Assembly (NCBI GenBank): GCA_045650505.1
Contig: JAZRRE010000001.1
Span: 1 to 8,378, forward strand
Reading direction: 5' to 3'
DNA: 8,378 nt
Source of the DNA: RGIG1681 sp045650505
GTDB taxonomy: Bacteria; Bacillota; Clostridia; Christensenellales; UBA1242
In this document: in pieces, positions 6,638-8,378 of the stretch
Position numbering within the stretch: position 1 is the first letter of the stretch
How the letters are laid out: each line of letters begins with the position of its first letter
Position numbers and translations under genes: made by a program
Notes under the pieces: generated by a model
Told to the model about the DNA's origin: nothing
Databases searched by the model: none
What the model saw: only the letters and a program-made list of their open reading frames with translations

Positions 6638-7850
6638 AAAAATAGAATTACTCGCACCAGCAGGTGACTTTGAAAAACTTAAAACAGCATTACACTTTGG
6701 CGCAGATGCTGTTTATTTTGCTGGCAAAAATTATGGTCTTCGTGCTTATGGAACAAACTTTGAAGAAATGTCAATCAAAGAAACAATGGACTATATTCAC
6801 AAACACGGAAAAAAAGGTTATGTAACTCTTAATGTTTATGCTAGACATAATGATTTTGATAATTTAAAAAATTATGTTCAAACACTTGTCGATGCAAAAG
6901 TTGATGCAGTTATAATCTCTGACCTTGGAATTTTCTCATTTGTCCGTACTCATTTTCCAAATCTTCCAATTCACGTTTCCACACAAGCAAACACAACAAA
7001 TAGTTATGCGGCAAAAATGTGGCAAAATCTTGGAGCTGAAAGAGTTGTTCTTGCAAGAGAATTAGACCTTGATGAAATCAAGAAAATACATCAAGATAAT
7101 CCAAATTTAGAAATCGAATGCTTTATGCATGGAGCAATGTGCATTAGCTATAGTGGAAGATGTTTACTTTCAAACTACTTAACAAACAGAGATTCAAATC
7201 ACGGCGAATGCGTTCAAGCCTGCAGATGGAAATATTCAGTTATTGAAGAAAGCAGACCTGGTGAAGTTTTTGATTTAACAGAAGATTCTAGGGGAACATA
7301 CATCTTTAACAGTAAAGACTTATGTTTAATTGACCATATAGATAAAGCCTTTGATGCTGGTATTTATAGCTTTAAAATTGAGGGAAGAATGAAATCTCCA
7401 TATTACGTTGCAACAGTAATAAACACATATAGAAGAGCAATTGACCATTTATATAACTGCATTGCAGAAGGAAAAAAATATTCACTACCAAAAGAACTTA
7501 AAGGTGAACTTAACAAAGCTAGTCACAGAAAATATACAACCGGGTTTATGATTAAAAGTGATGAATCCACACAAAATTATGAAACCTCAATTCAAGAGCA
7601 AGACAGCAAGTTTATGGCTATTGTTCAAGATATTCGAAAAGGCAAAATTTTAATTGAACAAAGAAATAAATTTGCAGTTGGCGATTCACTTGAAATATTA
7701 TCCCCAACAAAATCATTCAAAGAAACCATTCTTGTTCAAAAAATGGAAGATGAAAATGGAAATAGTATTCAAGAAGCTAAAATGGTTCAACAAAAAATTT
7801 GGATTTACACAGATAAATATCTTGAAGTTGGTGATATATTAAGAAAATAA
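6627..7850 (+). CDS. trhP: U32-family protein, TrhP-like tRNA U34 hydroxylation factor (YrrO type)
   Basis: This belongs to the peptidase U32 (collagenase-like) family, whose better characterised bacterial members act in hydroxylation rather than proteolysis. It opens with the family start ELLAPAGDFEKLKTAL (7-22) and the GADAVYFAG segment. It then has the U32 signature ECFMHGAMCISYSGRCLLS (164-182). C172, C179, C195 and C233 have spacing like the four Fe-S ligands described for the related E. coli UbiU. C165 and C199 are additional. The SFKIEGRMKSPYYV stretch (248-261) is a further family hallmark. Residues about 328-406 form the small beta-barrel C-terminal domain (U32_C). At 407 residues it resembles B. 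subtilis YrrO (TrhP2) and E. coli TrhP (YegQ), which make 5-hydroxyuridine at tRNA position 34 using prephenate. It overlaps trmR by 11 bases, consistent with the next pathway step. The Shine-Dalgarno AAAAAGG (6614-6620) lies inside trmR. A partner like YrrN is not seen next to it. Confidence 0.85.
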   Translation: MKNKKIELLAPAGDFEKLKTALHFGADAVYFAGKNYGLRAYGTNFEEMSIKETMDYIHKHGKKGYVTLNVYARHNDFDNLKNYVQTLVDAKVDAVIISDLGIFSFVRTHFPNLPIHVSTQANTTNSYAAKMWQNLGAERVVLARELDLDEIKKIHQDNPNLEIECFMHGAMCISYSGRCLLSNYLTNRDSNHGECVQACRWKYSVIEESRPGEVFDLTEDSRGTYIFNSKDLCLIDHIDKAFDAGIYSFKIEGRMKSPYYVATVINTYRRAIDHLYNCIAEGKKYSLPKELKGELNKASHRKYTTGFMIKSDESTQNYETSIQEQDSKFMAIVQDIRKGKILIEQRNKFAVGDSLEILSPTKSFKETILVQKMEDENGNSIQEAKMVQQKIWIYTDKYLEVGDILRK

Positions 7851-7876
7851 AAACACTTTATTTAAAGTGTTTTTTT
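7851..7876 (+). terminator. Intrinsic terminator of the rnj-trmR-trhP operon
   Basis: A perfect 10-base inverted repeat (AAACACTTTA at 7851-7860, TAAAGTGTTT at 7863-7872) begins directly after the trhP stop and runs into a T tract ending at 7876. The innermost A/T pairs probably open to make the loop. Because A residues precede the stem, it could also work on the opposite strand, but no gene faces it there. Confidence 0.88.
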
Positions 7877-7935
7877 ATTGCAAAAATTTTTATTATATTT
7901 AATAAATTGACAAATATCTTCATATATCATTATAT

Positions 7936-7942
7936 GGGGAGG
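7936..7942 (+). promoter_or_regulatory. Strong Shine-Dalgarno of the sigma factor gene
   Basis: GGGGAGG lies 4 bases before the ATG at 7947 and is the strongest ribosome binding site in the window. It fixes the start so that the hydrophobic pro-sequence is part of the protein. The promoter was not identified: the 60 bases upstream are A/T-rich and hold no arrangement I could accept. Confidence 0.8.
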
Positions 7943-7946
7943 TAAT

Positions 7947-8378
7947 ATGTTTCTATCTAAATTTTTTTCACTTCTAGCAAAGCTTTTCTTTTTAACAGGA
8001 AAGGTTGAAACAAAAAACGCATTTGAAAAACCACTATCACAAAAAGATGAAAAAGAATATTTTTTTAAAGCTAAAGCAGGAGATAAGCTTGCTGAAGAAA
8101 AACTTATTAAACATAATTTAAGACTTGTTGCGCATATAACAAAAAAATATAAAAACTCTAATATAGAACAAGAAGATTTAATTTCAATTGGCTCAATAGG
8201 ACTTATGAAAGCTATTAAAACATTTTCTTATGAAAAGGGTAATAGCTTTTCAACCTATGCTTCAAGATGCATTGAAAATGAAATTTTAATGACATTTCGT
8301 TCGGATAAAAAAAATGTTCAATCAGTTTATTTAGAAGACATTATTTCTGTTGACAAAGATGGAAACAATTTATCATTA
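7947..8378 (+). CDS. sigK: SigK-like sporulation sigma factor precursor, 3' end outside window
   Basis: This is a sigma-70 family factor, read here as the late mother-cell factor of endospore formation. The first 144 residues are visible of an expected 230-240. Residues 1-20 (starting MFLSKFFSLLAKLFF) are hydrophobic with a few lysines, like the pro-sequence of B. subtilis pro-SigK, which tethers it to membrane until SpoIVFB cuts it. After this, NAFEKPLS (24-31) aligns by eye with NAFPQPLS of B. subtilis SigK. Region 2 follows: IKHNLRLVAHI (54-64), EDLISIGSIGLMKAI (76-90) and STYASRCIENEI (102-113), all close to SigK/SigE. VDKDGNNLSL at the end resembles the 'GxDKEGNEISL' linker. SigE is the main alternative, but the pro-sequence style and the NAFxxPLS segment favour SigK. 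The segment at 115-133 (MTFRSDKKNVQSVYLEDII) is more divergent than usual. Whether the gene is whole or split, as in hosts with a skin element, cannot be seen. It is preceded by a terminator and forms its own unit. Confidence 0.88.
   Translation, partial: MFLSKFFSLLAKLFFLTGKVETKNAFEKPLSQKDEKEYFFKAKAGDKLAEEKLIKHNLRLVAHITKKYKNSNIEQEDLISIGSIGLMKAIKTFSYEKGNSFSTYASRCIENEILMTFRSDKKNVQSVYLEDIISVDKDGNNLSL

Noticed and set aside
7907..7935. TTGACA (7907-7912) with TTATAT (7930-7935) as the sigK promoter
   Set aside because: The spacing is 17, but the transcript would start inside or after the Shine-Dalgarno, leaving no usable leader. A SigE-type pair could not be placed with correct spacing either.

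Overview
The window is very AT-rich DNA with A/T-biased third codon positions, and every real gene is on the + strand. A sporulation-type sigma factor (pro-SigK-like), RNase J, a TrmR-like methyltransferase and clear Shine-Dalgarno sequences point to a low-GC, spore-forming Bacillota, most likely a Clostridia-type (possibly uncultured gut) lineage. That placement is inferred from gene content. No rRNA or other marker is present.

Region 1 (1-2918) is the distal end of a phage or phage-derived module. It holds the 3' part of a large tail/host-contact-type structural protein, a small unknown protein joined to it by a 4-base ATGA overlap, and a phi-LC3-type holin with an unusual long acidic C-terminal tail. 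A good intrinsic terminator closes the unit. No endolysin follows the holin, and no integrase is in view.

Region 2 (2919-7876) is a chromosomal operon. A TTGATT-17-TATAAT promoter precedes an unrecognised six-helix membrane protein. RNase J with a ~95-residue basic/polar N-terminal extension follows, then an O-methyltransferase of the TrmR (YrrM) type and a U32-family protein of the TrhP (YrrO) type, ending in an intrinsic terminator. Gene gaps are 12 bp, 8 bp and -11 bp. Operon membership is inferred from this spacing and from the absence of internal terminators. The last two genes fit consecutive steps of wobble-uridine modification, in which U34 is hydroxylated to ho5U (TrhP) and then methylated to mo5U (TrmR). 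The operon would thus combine mRNA decay with decoding functions.

Region 3 (7877-8378) starts a new unit: the 5' part of a SigK-like mother-cell sigma factor with a hydrophobic pro-sequence, cut by the window edge.

I see no CRISPR array, tRNA, rRNA, insertion sequence or convincing riboswitch. Most of the window is recognisable. The least explained parts are the phage-module proteins and the membrane protein heading the RNase J operon.
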